The notes under the pieces were generated by a model. It saw only the letters and a program-made list of their open reading frames with translations. It had not been told where the DNA came from and ran no database searches. A stretch of DNA of 64,000 nt from Geodermatophilus arenarius (GTDB lineage Bacteria; Actinomycetota; Actinomycetes; Mycobacteriales; Geodermatophilaceae). The stretch is taken from assembly GCF_042654585.1 (NCBI RefSeq), contig NZ_JBHSGR010000006.1:62001-126000 (forward strand). Reading direction: 5' to 3'. The position numbers and the translations under genes are program-made. Shown here one piece after another: positions 42,343 to 51,488 of this stretch (positions within the stretch are counted from its first letter, which is position 1; each line of letters begins with the position of its first letter).

Positions 42343-42936
42343 GTGACCTCCGCGCAGGACGGCGACGCGACCAACGCCGCGCTGCGCGCGGCGGTCGCCG
42401 CCCGCCGCCGGGCCCGTCCCGCCGCGGAGCGCGCCGGCGCCGCCGCGGCCGCCGCCGCGGCGCACGCCCAGCGCCTGGCCGGGGTCCGGCTGCTGGCCGC
42501 CTTCGTGCCCGACGAGACCGAGCCCGGCCACGGGCGGCTGCCCGCGGTGTTCACCCAGCTCGGGACCCGGGTGCTCCTGCCGGTGGTCCCGGACAGCGGC
42601 GCCGAGCTGCGCTGGGCGGTCGACACCGGCCGGCTGGCGCCGGGCCGCTTCGGGCTGCTGGAGCCGGTGGGCCCGCGGCTGGGGCCGACGGCGCTGGGGA
42701 CGGCGGAGGTGGTCGTCGTCCCGGCCCTGGCGGTGGACCGCACCGGCGTGCGGCTGGGCCGGGGCGGCGGCTACTACGACCGCGCGCTGCAGCACGCCCG
42801 CCCCGGCGCGGTCGTCGCGGCGCTGGTCTTCGACGACGAGCTGGTCGACCGGCTGCCGGCCCTGGAGCACGACCGCCCGGTGACCGCCGTCGTCACCCCC
42901 TCCGGCGGCTGGCAGGAGATACCGGCCGGTAGGTGA
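42343..42936 (+). CDS. 5-formyltetrahydrofolate cyclo-ligase
   Basis: A 197-residue enzyme that converts 5-formyl-THF to 5,10-methenyl-THF with ATP. The C-terminal signature RLGRGGGYYDRALQHARPGA is intact, with VVVPALAVDRTGVRLG before it; the N-terminal basic stretch VAARRRARPAAERAG fits the ATP-binding helix. The GTG start at 42343 is set by the -10 box just upstream. Divergent from galU with 57 bases between, the arrangement seen in mycobacteria. Confidence 0.93.
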   Translation: MTSAQDGDATNAALRAAVAARRRARPAAERAGAAAAAAAAHAQRLAGVRLLAAFVPDETEPGHGRLPAVFTQLGTRVLLPVVPDSGAELRWAVDTGRLAPGRFGLLEPVGPRLGPTALGTAEVVVVPALAVDRTGVRLGRGGGYYDRALQHARPGAVVAALVFDDELVDRLPALEHDRPVTAVVTPSGGWQEIPAGR

Positions 42937-42979
42937 CACGGTGGGTCGACCCGTCAGCGCCGACGTCGAGGAGCTCCCC

Positions 42980-44344
42980 GTGTCCCCGGAGGTCGTCACG
43001 ATCCTGGCGCTGGTCGCCATCTTCGCGATCGCCACGTTCCTGCCCATCAACATGGGGGCGCTGGCGTTCGTCGCGGCCTTCCTCGTGGGCACGCTGTCGG
43101 TCGGGCTGACCACCGACGACATCCTCGCCGGCTTCCCGGCCGAGCTCGTCGTCACGCTGATCGGCGTCACCTACCTGTTCGCGATCGCGCAGAACAACGG
43201 CACGGTCGACCTGCTGGTGCGCGGGGCCGTGCGGCTGGTCGGCGGCTACGTGGCGGCGATCCCGTGGATCATGTTCGCCGTCACCGCGCTGCTCACCGCG
43301 ATCGGCGCGCTCTCCCCCGCCGCGGTGGCGATCGTCGCCCCGATCGCGCTGGGGTTCGCCTCGCGCTACGACATCAACCCGCTGCTCATGGGGATGATGG
43401 TCGTCCACGGCGCGCAGGGCGGCGGCTTCTCGCCGATCAGCGTCTACGGCGTCACCGTCAACGAGATCGTCGACGCCGAGGGGCTGCCCTCCAGCCCCGG
43501 CGCAGTCTTCCTGGGCAGCCTGTTCTTCAACCTCGCGATCGGCGTGGTGCTCTTCCTCGTGTTCGGCGGGCGCCGGCTGCTCGGCCGCCGGGTGGGTACG
43601 GCGGTGCCCACGCACGCCGAGCGCGCCGAGGAGCCGGTGGCCAGCGGGCACGGCGCTCCCCCCGGCCCCGCCGTCGGCCCCGACACCACCGGCGGCGGCG
43701 ACGGCACCGGCGAGGGTCCGGACGACGGCGCGACCGCACCGCAGCCGGTCACCTTCGACCAGGTGCTCACGCTGGTCGGGCTGGTGACCGTCGCCGTCCT
43801 CGCGCTGGTGTTCGACCTCGACATCGGCTTCGTGTCGATCACCGTGGCCACCGTGCTCGCGCTGTTCGCCGCCGCCCGGCACAAGGGCGCGGTCAGCCAG
43901 ATCAGCTGGTCGACGGTGCTGCTGATCGCCGGCGTGCTCACCTTTGTGTTCGTGCTGCAGGAGGCCGGCACGATCGACTACGTCGGCGAGGCCGTCATCG
44001 GCCTCGGGATCCCGCTGCTGATCGCGCTGCTGCTCTGCTACATCGGAGGGGTGGTGTCGGCGTTCGCGTCGTCGACCGCGATCATCGGCGTCGCCATCGC
44101 ACTGGCGGTGCCGTTCCTGCAGTCGGGGGACATCGGCGCCGTCGGGGTCGTGGTGGCGTTGTCCGTGTCGTCGACGATCGTCGACGTCAGCCCGTTCTCG
44201 ACCAACGGCGCGCTGGTCCTGGCCAACGCGCAGGGGGTGGACCGGGACCGCTTCTACAAGCAGATGCTGGCCTACGCCGGGATCGTCGTGGCCGCCGGGC
44301 CGTTCCTCGCCTGGCTGGTCTTCGTGGTCCCCGGCTGGCTCTAA
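42980..44344 (+). CDS. SLC13-family permease with MatC N-terminal domain (dicarboxylate/malonate carrier-like)
   Basis: A 454-residue transporter with about 12 helices and a cytosolic Gly/Pro/Asp-rich loop in the middle (about 195-255). The N-terminal half (VTILALVAIFAIATFLPINM, GFPAELVVTLIGVTYLFAIA, NNGTVDLLVRGAVRLVGG) is the MatC_N domain of dicarboxylate carriers; the C-terminal half has ASSTAIIGVAIALAVPFLQS and SSTIVDVSPFSTNGALVLAN, an ion-transporter substrate loop. The GTG at 42980 has GAGGAG seven bases upstream; a GTG at 42941 with AGGTGA is the alternative. Followed 20 bases later by a CoA-transferase gene. Confidence 0.88.
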   Translation: MSPEVVTILALVAIFAIATFLPINMGALAFVAAFLVGTLSVGLTTDDILAGFPAELVVTLIGVTYLFAIAQNNGTVDLLVRGAVRLVGGYVAAIPWIMFAVTALLTAIGALSPAAVAIVAPIALGFASRYDINPLLMGMMVVHGAQGGGFSPISVYGVTVNEIVDAEGLPSSPGAVFLGSLFFNLAIGVVLFLVFGGRRLLGRRVGTAVPTHAERAEEPVASGHGAPPGPAVGPDTTGGGDGTGEGPDDGATAPQPVTFDQVLTLVGLVTVAVLALVFDLDIGFVSITVATVLALFAAARHKGAVSQISWSTVLLIAGVLTFVFVLQEAGTIDYVGEAVIGLGIPLLIALLLCYIGGVVSAFASSTAIIGVAIALAVPFLQSGDIGAVGVVVALSVSSTIVDVSPFSTNGALVLANAQGVDRDRFYKQMLAYAGIVVAAGPFLAWLVFVVPGWL

Positions 44345-44364
44345 ACCCCGACGGGAGAGGGCTC

Positions 44365-45543
44365 GTGACCGGACCACTGGACGGCGTGCTCGTCGTCGAC
44401 CTGACGCGCGCGCTGGCCGGGCCGCACGCCGCGATGATGCTCGGCGACCTCGGCGCCCGGGTGATCAAGGTGGAGAACCCCGGCGGCGGAGACGACACCC
44501 GCGGGTGGGGGCCGCCGTTCGTGCAGCCCGAGGCCGGCGACCGGGAGTCGACGTACTTCCTGTCGGCCAACCGCAACAAGGAGTCGGTGACCCTCGACCT
44601 GAAGGACGAGGGCGACAAGGAGCTGCTGCGCGAGCTCGTCCGCCGGGCCGACGTGCTGATGGAGAACTTCCGCCCCGGCACGCTCGAGCGCCTCGGCTTC
44701 GGCACCGCCGTGCTCGCCGAGCTCAACCCGCGGCTGGTCACCCTGTCGATCTCGGGCTTCGGCCACGACGGCCCCGAGGGCGGCCGCGCCGGCTACGACC
44801 AGATCGCGCAGGGCGAGGCCGGGCTGATGTCGCTGACCGGCCCCGGCCCGGACGACCCGCAGCGCGTCGGCGTCCCGATCGGCGACCTGCTGGCCGGCAT
44901 GTACGGCGCCTACGGCGTGCTCGCCGCGCTGCACGAGCGGGAGCGGACCGGCCGCGGCCAGGTGGTGCGCACGTCGCTGCTGGCCGCCGTCGTCGGCGTG
45001 CACGCCTTCCAGGGGACGGCGTGGACGGTGGGCGGGCAGGTCGGCCGCGCGCAGGGCAACCACCACCCCTCGATCGCCCCGTACGGCCTGTTCCACTGCA
45101 AGGGCGGCAGCGTGCAGCTGTCCTGCGGGTCGGAGTCGCTGTGGCGGCGGCTGTGCGCCGAGTTCGACCTGGACCCCGAGGCGCCGGGCCTGGCCACCAA
45201 CGGCGAGCGGGTGGGCAACCGGCAGCAGGTCATCGAGCTGCTCGAGCGCGCCTTCGCCGACGTCGACGCCGAGACGCTGCTGGCCCGGCTGGCCGCCGCC
45301 GGCGTCCCGGCGGGCAAGGTGCGCACGATCGACGAGGTCTACGGCTGGGAACAGACCCTCTCGCAGGGCCTGCTGGTCGACGTCGAGCACGCCACCCTCG
45401 GCCGGCTGCAGCTGCCCGGCCCGCCGCTGCGCTTCTTCGCCGCGGGTCCCGACGGCGAGACCGAGACCACCCGCCGCGACCACGCCGCTCCCCCGGTGCT
45501 CGGCGGGTCGGACGAGGCGGTCCGCGCCTGGCTGGCGCAGTGA
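44365..45543 (+). CDS. CaiB/BaiF family (class III) CoA-transferase
   Basis: A 392-residue class III CoA-transferase. LVVDLTRALAGPHAAMMLGD and LGARVIKVENPGGGDDTRGW form the N-terminal CoA-binding part; FLSANRNKESVTLDLKDEG and ADVLMENFRPGTLERLGFG follow; the catalytic Asp is in RAGYDQIAQGEAGLMSLTGP. Such enzymes move CoA between carboxylic acids. The GTG at 44365 follows a GGGAGAGG site. The stop overlaps the start of the carboxyltransferase gene (GTGA). With the permease before it, it likely activates an imported dicarboxylic acid; the substrate is inferred only. Confidence 0.93.
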   Translation: MTGPLDGVLVVDLTRALAGPHAAMMLGDLGARVIKVENPGGGDDTRGWGPPFVQPEAGDRESTYFLSANRNKESVTLDLKDEGDKELLRELVRRADVLMENFRPGTLERLGFGTAVLAELNPRLVTLSISGFGHDGPEGGRAGYDQIAQGEAGLMSLTGPGPDDPQRVGVPIGDLLAGMYGAYGVLAALHERERTGRGQVVRTSLLAAVVGVHAFQGTAWTVGGQVGRAQGNHHPSIAPYGLFHCKGGSVQLSCGSESLWRRLCAEFDLDPEAPGLATNGERVGNRQQVIELLERAFADVDAETLLARLAAAGVPAGKVRTIDEVYGWEQTLSQGLLVDVEHATLGRLQLPGPPLRFFAAGPDGETETTRRDHAAPPVLGGSDEAVRAWLAQ

Positions 45544-47060
45544 CGCGGAGGCTGGACGCCCGCTCCCTGCGCGACCTGGTCCTCGACCCCGGCTCCTGGA
45601 CGAGCTGGGACGCGCCGATCGGCCCCCGCGACGTCGACCCGCAGTACGCCGCCGAGCTGCGCGCCGCGGCCGAGCGCAGCCGCCAGGACGAGGCCGTCGT
45701 CACCGGCGAGGGCCGGCTGCGCGGCCGGCGGGTGGCCGTCCTCGCCGGGGAGTTCGCCTTCCTCGCCGGCTCGATCGGGGTGGCCACGGCCGAGCGGCTG
45801 GTCGCCGGGATCGAGCGGGCCACCGAGGAGGGCCTGCCGCTGCTGGCCGCGCCGGTGTCCGGCGGCACCCGGATGCAGGAGGGCACGGTCGCGTTCCTGC
45901 AGATGGTCGGCATCACCGCGGCGATCGCCCGGCACAAGGCCGCGGGCCTGCCCTACCTGGTCTACCTGCGCGACCCCACCTTCGGCGGGGTGCTCGCCTC
46001 GTGGGGGTCGCTCGGGCACGTGACCATCGCCGAGCCCGGCGCGGCGGTCGGCTTCCTCGGCCCGCGGGTGTACGAGGCGCTCTACGGCGAGCCGTTCCCG
46101 TCGGGCGTGCAGACCGCCGACCACCTCGCCCGGCGCGGGCTCATCGACGCCGTCGTGCCGCACGAGGACGTCGCCGACCTCGCCGACCGGGCGCTGTCGG
46201 TGCTGTCGGCCCGGCGCACCTGGCACGCCGACGTCCGCGACGCCGAGCGCCCGACACCGGAGGACGGCACCGAGGACGACGACCCGGAGGACGGCCGCAG
46301 CGCGTGGGACGTCGTCACCGCGTCCCGGCGGCCCGACCGGCCGGGCGTGCGGCGGCTGCTGCGGACGGCGGCCACCGACGTCGTCGGGCTCTCGGGCACC
46401 GGTGCCGGCGAGAAGGACCCCGGCCTGCTGCTGGCGCTGGCCCGCTTCGGCGGCGCGCCGTGCGTCGTCCTCGGGCAGGACCGGCGCGGGCAGTCGCTGT
46501 CGGCGCCGCTGGGTCCGGCGGCGCTGCGCGAGGCCCGGCGCGGCATGCGGCTGGCCGCCGAGCTGCACCTGCCGCTGGTGACGCTCATCGACACGCCGGG
46601 CGCGGCGCTGTCGGTGGAGGCCGAGGAGGGCGGGCTGGCCGCGGAGATCGCCCGCTGCCTCGAGGACTTGGTGACGCTCAAGGCCCCGACGCTCGCGGTG
46701 CTGCTCGGCCAGGGCACCGGCGGCGGCGCGCTGGCGCTGGTGCCCGCCGACCGGGTGCTCGCCGCGGCCAACGGCTGGCTGGGCCCGCTGCCGCCGGAGG
46801 GCGCCGCGGCGATCGTGCACCGCACCGTCGACCGGGCGCCGGAGATGGCCGCCGCCCAGGGCGTGCGGGCGACCGACCTGTGGCGCGCCGGGATCGTCGA
46901 CCGCGTGGTGCCCGAGCGGCCCGACGCCGCCGACGAGCCGGTCGAGTTCTGCCGCCGGCTGGGGCGGGTGCTCGGCGAGGAGCTGGCCGGGCTGCTCGGC
47001 CGCGACGACGCCGAGCGGCACCGCAGCCGCCTGCACCGCTACCGCCGGCTGGGCCGATAG
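45540..47060 (+). CDS. Fused AccD/AccA-like acyl-CoA carboxyltransferase (AccD3-type)
   Basis: A 506-residue protein with both crotonase-fold halves of a carboxyltransferase. The N-terminal half (about 30-220) is AccD/MdcD-like: PVSGGTRMQEGTVAFLQMVG, RDPTFGGVLASWGSLGHVTI, GFLGPRVYEALYGEPFPSG; the zinc ribbon of AccD is absent. A variable acidic linker follows. The C-terminal half (about 275-506) is AccA-like: LVTLIDTPGAALSVEAEEGG, LLGQGTGGGALALVPADRVL, PLPPEGAAAIVHRT. Length matches mycobacterial AccD3 (about 495), whose role is unknown. No biotin carboxylase or carrier gene is nearby, so a decarboxylase role, as in malonate decarboxylase MdcDE, is possible. Confidence 0.85.
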   Translation: MTRRLDARSLRDLVLDPGSWTSWDAPIGPRDVDPQYAAELRAAAERSRQDEAVVTGEGRLRGRRVAVLAGEFAFLAGSIGVATAERLVAGIERATEEGLPLLAAPVSGGTRMQEGTVAFLQMVGITAAIARHKAAGLPYLVYLRDPTFGGVLASWGSLGHVTIAEPGAAVGFLGPRVYEALYGEPFPSGVQTADHLARRGLIDAVVPHEDVADLADRALSVLSARRTWHADVRDAERPTPEDGTEDDDPEDGRSAWDVVTASRRPDRPGVRRLLRTAATDVVGLSGTGAGEKDPGLLLALARFGGAPCVVLGQDRRGQSLSAPLGPAALREARRGMRLAAELHLPLVTLIDTPGAALSVEAEEGGLAAEIARCLEDLVTLKAPTLAVLLGQGTGGGALALVPADRVLAAANGWLGPLPPEGAAAIVHRTVDRAPEMAAAQGVRATDLWRAGIVDRVVPERPDAADEPVEFCRRLGRVLGEELAGLLGRDDAERHRSRLHRYRRLGR

Positions 47061-47250
47061 GCCGCGGTGGCCTCCGGGACCAGCGCCCAGGCCGCCGCGA
47101 CCAGCTTCAGGCTGCGGACCCGCTCCGCGACGCCGTGGGTGGACGCCGACAGCACCGGCTCGTCGGCGCCGGTGGCCGCGGCCGGCTCGGGGGCGCGGTC
47201 CCGGACACCACCGCGCGCAACGCCGCCGGGACCGGCCCGGCCTCCCTCGC

Positions 47251-47745
47251 TCAGCCGGGGGCGTCCGCGCCGTGCGGCACCCGGCGGGAGCGGTCGGGGT
47301 CGAGGTGCTCGACGACGGTCTCCAGCACCTCGCGCAGCAGCTCCGTCTGCTCGGCGGTGAGCGGGTCGAACAGCGCACCCCGGACGGCGTCCACGTGCCC
47401 GGGCGCGACGCTGCGGACGAGGTCCCAGCCGGCGTCGGTGAGCACGGCGACGTTCCCGCGGCCGTCCTCGGGCGAGCGCTCGCGGCGGACCCAGCCGCGG
47501 TCCTCCAGCCGCGCCACGGTGTGCGAGAGCCGGCTCTGCGACTGGTTGGCCCGCCGCGCGAGGTCGCTCATCCGCCGGCTGCGGCCCGGTGCCTCGGACA
47601 GCATCGCGAGCACGACGTAGGCGGCGTGCGAGAGGCCGGCGTCGCGCTGCAGCTGCGCGTCGAGCTCGCGCGGGAGCAGCTCGGCGAGGGTGAGCCAGGC
47701 ACGCCAGGCCCGCTGCTGCGTGTCGTCGAGCCAGCGCGCGGTCAC
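47251..47745 (-). CDS. MarR family transcriptional regulator
   Basis: A 164-residue winged-helix protein. DAGLSHAAYVVLAMLSEAPG, RRMSDLARRANQSQSRLSHT (recognition helix), VARLEDRGWVRRERSPEDGR (wing) and GNVAVLTDAGWDLV are textbook MarR. GTG start at 47745. It converges on the carboxyltransferase gene (190-base gap) and is divergent from the BioF-like gene; a perfect 16-bp palindrome lies 45 bases upstream of its start in that shared region. It could control itself and the divergent enzyme. Confidence 0.92.
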   Translation of the reverse strand: MTARWLDDTQQRAWRAWLTLAELLPRELDAQLQRDAGLSHAAYVVLAMLSEAPGRSRRMSDLARRANQSQSRLSHTVARLEDRGWVRRERSPEDGRGNVAVLTDAGWDLVRSVAPGHVDAVRGALFDPLTAEQTELLREVLETVVEHLDPDRSRRVPHGADAPG

Positions 47746-47789
47746 GGCGGCGACGGTACCGGCGCGTCGTCACCCGGATGATCCTCCCG

Positions 47790-47805
47790 CCACCGGATCC
47801 GGTGG
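47790..47805. promoter_or_regulatory. 16-bp perfect palindrome between marR-type and bioF-like genes
   Basis: The sequence ccaccggatccggtgg is its own reverse complement. It lies 45 bases upstream of the MarR gene and 170 upstream of the BioF-like gene. A direct repeat actgtgagc (47811-47819 and 47870-47878) follows on the side of the BioF-like gene. Likely operator of the MarR protein; unproven. Confidence 0.5.
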
Positions 47806-47974
47806 TACGCACTGTGAGCGGCCGACCACCGCATGACGCCTGGCCGGGGGACGGGTGTCACCCGCCCGGACTGTGAGCTGATGCACCGTTGACGGAGAGT
47901 CACCGGCCACCGAGGGTGGGCAGCGGCCGACGGACCGGCCGGTTCCTGAACGGCACCACCTGAACGGAGACCTC

Positions 47975-49255
47975 GTGCCCCACGGCGAGAAGCCCGCACC
48001 GACCCCCGCGACCGGGCGGCGCGACGCCTTCGCCCCCCTGCTGGGCAACCCCCTCGCCGCCCTGCTGCGCGAGCACGACCGCGCCGGGGTGGGCACCCAC
48101 GGTGTCCCGACGGCGGGCGCCCCGGAGCCGGTCACCGTCTACGACGACGGCGTCCCGCGGGTGAACCTGGGCAGCAACAACTACCTCGGCCTGGCCGGTG
48201 ACCCGCGGGTCGTCGAGGCGGCCGTGGCCGCGGTCCGCCGGTTCGGCACGAGCACCTCGGGCAGCCGGGTCCTCAACGGCACCACCCGGCTGCACCTGCA
48301 GCTGGAGGAGGAGCTCGCCGACCACTACGGCGTCGAGGCGGCCGTGCTGACCTCCTCCGGGGTCAACGCCAACGTCGCGCTGCTGTCCACCGCCTGCGGT
48401 CCCGACGACGCGCTGCTGGTCGACGCGCACGCGCACGCCAGCGTGCACGCCGGGGCGGCCGCCAGCCGCGGCACCGTGACCCGGTTCCGGCACAACGACC
48501 TCGAGTCGCTGACCCGGCGGCTGGACCGGCTCGACCCGCGGGCCGGCGCGGTCGTCGTCGTCGACGGCGTGTACTCGATGACCGGCGCGACCGCGCCGCT
48601 GGCCGGCCTCGCCGACCTCTGCGCCGCGTACGGCGCGCGCCTGGTGGTCGACGAGGCGCACGGCCTCGGCGTCCTCGGCGAGCACGGCCGCGGCGCGGCC
48701 GAGCACTGCGGCGTCCTGGACCGGGTCGACGCCGTGACGCTGGCCTTCAGCAAGTCGCTGGCCAGCGTGGGCGGGGCGGTGCTGACGTCGAGGGCGGTGG
48801 CCGACGGCATCCGCGCCAGCGCCGTGCCCTACGTCTTCAGCGCCGCCAACGAGCCGGCCGGCGTCGGCGCGGCACTGGCCGCGCTGCGCATCCTCCGTGA
48901 GGAGCCCGAACGCCGGGACCGGCTGCAGGAGAACGGCGCCCGCCTGCGCGTCGAGCTCTCCGTCGCCGGCACCCCGCCCCTGCCCGGGAGCGGCGCGGTC
49001 ATCGCGGTCCCGACCGGCAGCGAGGAGGCGACCGCCGCCGCGTGGCGGGCCGCCTACGAGGCGGGGGTCTACTGCAACGCCGTCGCCTATCCCGCCGTCC
49101 CGCGCGGCAAGGGGGTGCTGCGGCTGTCGGTGATGGCCACGCACACCGCCGAGCAGCTGCAGGCCGCCGCGGGCTCGGTGGCCGCCGCCGTCCGGTCCAC
49201 CCGGGACGTCGGGACCGCAGGTCGGGAGCTCGGCGGGGAGCTCGCCGTCGCCTGA
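47975..49255 (+). CDS. PLP-dependent alpha-oxoamine synthase (BioF / serine palmitoyltransferase-like)
   Basis: A 426-residue fold-type I PLP enzyme. VNLGSNNYLGLAGDPRVVEA and GTSTSGSRVLNGTTRLHLQL are the family start; VVVDGVYSMTGATAPLAGLA, LVVDEAHGLGVLGEHGRG and LAFSKSLASVGGAV hold the PLP-binding Asp, His and Schiff-base Lys. These enzymes condense an amino acid with an acyl-CoA (biotin, sphingoid base or related products). No bioA, bioB or bioD is near, so a non-biotin role such as long-chain base synthesis is possible. The GTG at 47975 follows GGAGACC. Divergent from the MarR gene. Confidence 0.88.
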   Translation: MPHGEKPAPTPATGRRDAFAPLLGNPLAALLREHDRAGVGTHGVPTAGAPEPVTVYDDGVPRVNLGSNNYLGLAGDPRVVEAAVAAVRRFGTSTSGSRVLNGTTRLHLQLEEELADHYGVEAAVLTSSGVNANVALLSTACGPDDALLVDAHAHASVHAGAAASRGTVTRFRHNDLESLTRRLDRLDPRAGAVVVVDGVYSMTGATAPLAGLADLCAAYGARLVVDEAHGLGVLGEHGRGAAEHCGVLDRVDAVTLAFSKSLASVGGAVLTSRAVADGIRASAVPYVFSAANEPAGVGAALAALRILREEPERRDRLQENGARLRVELSVAGTPPLPGSGAVIAVPTGSEEATAAAWRAAYEAGVYCNAVAYPAVPRGKGVLRLSVMATHTAEQLQAAAGSVAAAVRSTRDVGTAGRELGGELAVA

Positions 49256-49380
49256 CCCGGTCCGCCGACCGGTCGCGACGATCACCCCTACCGCTCCGGC
49301 CGCGCACCTGCCAGGGTCGTGCCCGAGGCTGCCTCCGTCGAACCAGGCGCGCGGGGCCCCTCCACTGGTCGGAGGCCGGG

Positions 49381-51462
49381 ATGACGCGCCTGCCCGTGCC
49401 CTGGCGGCTCGTCCTCGCCGTCGCTGCGGGGTACACCGCCGGGTCGCTCACCTCGTTCCTGCTGTTCGAGGCGTCGAGCACCGGCGCCGTCCTGTTCCTG
49501 CCGGCCGGGGTCACCCTCTCCGCGCTGGTGCTCAGCGACCGGCGCCGGTGGCCCTGGGTCCTGGCCACGGCCGCGCTGGTCGAGGTGGTGATCGACCGGG
49601 CCATGGGCATCGGCCCGGTCGCCGCGTGGGGGTTCGCCCTGGCCAACACCGCCGAGCCCCTCGTCGGCGCCCTCCTGCTGCGCCGGTTCGCGCCGGTCCC
49701 GGACCTGGGCCGCCGCCGCGACCTGACGGCGTTCCTGCTCTGCGGCGTGCTGGCCGGCCCGCTGGTCGGCGGGCTGGTCGGCTCGCTGACGATCCACCTG
49801 TCGCAGGGGCCCGCGGTGCTCGACGGCCTCGTCCCGTTCTGGGCCGGCGACGGGCTCGGCGCGCTGACCGTGGGCGGGGCCGTGCTGACCTGGCGGCTGG
49901 GCCGGGGCCGGCCGGCCCCGGCCCGGCGGGCGGCGCTGCTGCTCCTGACCGCCGCGGTGACGGCGGCCGTCTTCTGGCCGGTCGGCGTGCCGGTGGCCTG
50001 GCTGACCATCCCCTGGCTCACCTGGCTGGCGGTCCGGTACGGGGTCGCCGTCGTCACCGAGGCCGGTCTGGTGGTCGCGGTCACCGCCAACGTCATGACC
50101 GTGGTCGGGCGCGGGCCGTGGGCCCCGTTCCACGACACCCCGCAGGTGGAGGCCGCCGTCCTGCAGGCGTTCATCGCCGTCGCGGTCCTCGGCGCCTGGC
50201 TGCTGGCCGTGGAGATCGGCGAGCGGGACCGGGCACGGTCGGTGTCCCGCCGCGAGGCCGCCGCCCGCCGCCGGGTGGAGGCGCTGCAGCGGGTGACCGC
50301 CGGGCTCGCGACCGCCGCGACGACCGACGCGATCGCCGCGGTGCTGGTCCGCTCCGGTCTCGCGCTGCTCGCCGACTCGGGCACCGTCGGGGTGGTCGAC
50401 CGGGAGGGCGGACGGCTGCGCGTGTGGACCACGGACGGGGACGGGGAGGCCGGGCTGCCGCTCGCCGACCCGTCCCCGCTGGCCACCGCCGCCCGCCGCG
50501 GCGCCGCCGTCCGGACCCGCTCCCCCGCCGGGCTGGCGGTGCCGGCGCGGGTCGCCGGCACGACGTTCGGAGCCCTCGGCTTCCGCTTCGCCGACGACGA
50601 GGTCGACGACGACGTCGAGGCGATGGCGCGCACGCTGGCCGAGCTCATGGGCCCCGCCCTGCACCGGGCCCGGCTGTACGAGGAGGAGCGGGACGCCGCC
50701 CACCAGCTCCAGCGGGCCTTCCTGCCCGCCGTGCCCGACGAGCTGCCCGGCGCGGTGCTCGCCGGCCGCTACCGCCCCGCCGACCAGCAGCACGACATCG
50801 GCGGCGACTGGTACGACGCCTTCCCGCTGCCCTTCGGCCGGGTCGGGTTCGCCGTCGGCGACGTCGTCGGCCACGACCTGCGGGCCGCGGCGGCGATGGG
50901 CCGGCTGCACTCGGCGCTGAGCGTCCTGGCCGCCGCGCCGCACGACGGGCCCGCCGCGGTCCTCGAGGCGCTGGACCGGGCGTCGGCGGCCGTCCCCGGC
51001 GCGGCGCTCACCACGATCGGCTACGGCGAGTACGACCCGGTCACCTGCCGGCTGCGCTACGCCTGCGCGGGCCACCCGCCCCCGCTGCTGGTGACCGGCC
51101 GCCAGGCCCGGTACCTCACCGGCGGGCGGTCGCGGCCGCTGTCGGCCGCCGCCGGGCCGCGCGCGGAGGACGAGGTCGAGGTCCCGCCCGGCTCGACGCT
51201 GCTCTGGTACTCCGACGGCCTCGTCGAGCGGCGCGACGCCGACCTCGACGCCGGCCTCGCCCGCCTGGCGTCGGTCGCCGCCGGGCTCGACGGCGTCCAC
51301 CCCCGGGGCTGGTGCGACGCGGTGATGGCCGAGCTCACCGGCGGCCAGCGGCTGCACGACGACGTCGTGCTGCTCTGTCTGCGGCTGCAGCCGGCCGTGC
51401 CCGTGCCGGCACCGGGGACGCCCCGCCCGTCCGCGGTGGTGGAGCCGCAGCCGGCGACGTAG
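49381..51462 (+). CDS. MASE1-GAF-SpoIIE (PP2C) signalling phosphatase
   Basis: A 693-residue membrane sensor. Residues 1-285 are a MASE1-type domain of about eight helices (AGSLTSFLLFEASSTGAVLF, PFWAGDGLGALTVGGAVLT). Residues about 300-440 are GAF-like (VTAGLATAATTDAIAAVLVR). The C-terminal PP2C/SpoIIE domain keeps its metal ligands: DIGGDWYDAFPL, VGDVVGHDLRAAAAMGRL, YACAGHPPPLLV, LLWYSDGLVERRD, LHDDVVLLCL. It should dephosphorylate a Ser-phosphorylated anti-anti-sigma factor in response to a membrane signal. ATG at 49381 with GGAGG upstream. No sigma-factor partner is in the window. Confidence 0.92.
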   Translation: MTRLPVPWRLVLAVAAGYTAGSLTSFLLFEASSTGAVLFLPAGVTLSALVLSDRRRWPWVLATAALVEVVIDRAMGIGPVAAWGFALANTAEPLVGALLLRRFAPVPDLGRRRDLTAFLLCGVLAGPLVGGLVGSLTIHLSQGPAVLDGLVPFWAGDGLGALTVGGAVLTWRLGRGRPAPARRAALLLLTAAVTAAVFWPVGVPVAWLTIPWLTWLAVRYGVAVVTEAGLVVAVTANVMTVVGRGPWAPFHDTPQVEAAVLQAFIAVAVLGAWLLAVEIGERDRARSVSRREAAARRRVEALQRVTAGLATAATTDAIAAVLVRSGLALLADSGTVGVVDREGGRLRVWTTDGDGEAGLPLADPSPLATAARRGAAVRTRSPAGLAVPARVAGTTFGALGFRFADDEVDDDVEAMARTLAELMGPALHRARLYEEERDAAHQLQRAFLPAVPDELPGAVLAGRYRPADQQHDIGGDWYDAFPLPFGRVGFAVGDVVGHDLRAAAAMGRLHSALSVLAAAPHDGPAAVLEALDRASAAVPGAALTTIGYGEYDPVTCRLRYACAGHPPPLLVTGRQARYLTGGRSRPLSAAAGPRAEDEVEVPPGSTLLWYSDGLVERRDADLDAGLARLASVAAGLDGVHPRGWCDAVMAELTGGQRLHDDVVLLCLRLQPAVPVPAPGTPRPSAVVEPQPAT

Positions 51463-51488
51463 CGTCGCGCCGGCGCGAGGAGGACGCG

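Noticed and set aside
47039..47155. Small minus-strand open frame after the carboxyltransferase gene (VLSASTHGVAERVRSL...)
   Set aside because: Codons all end in G or C and it looks protein-like, but it overlaps the end of the larger gene, has no clear ribosome-binding site and matches no family; the opposite strand frame has equally good composition.
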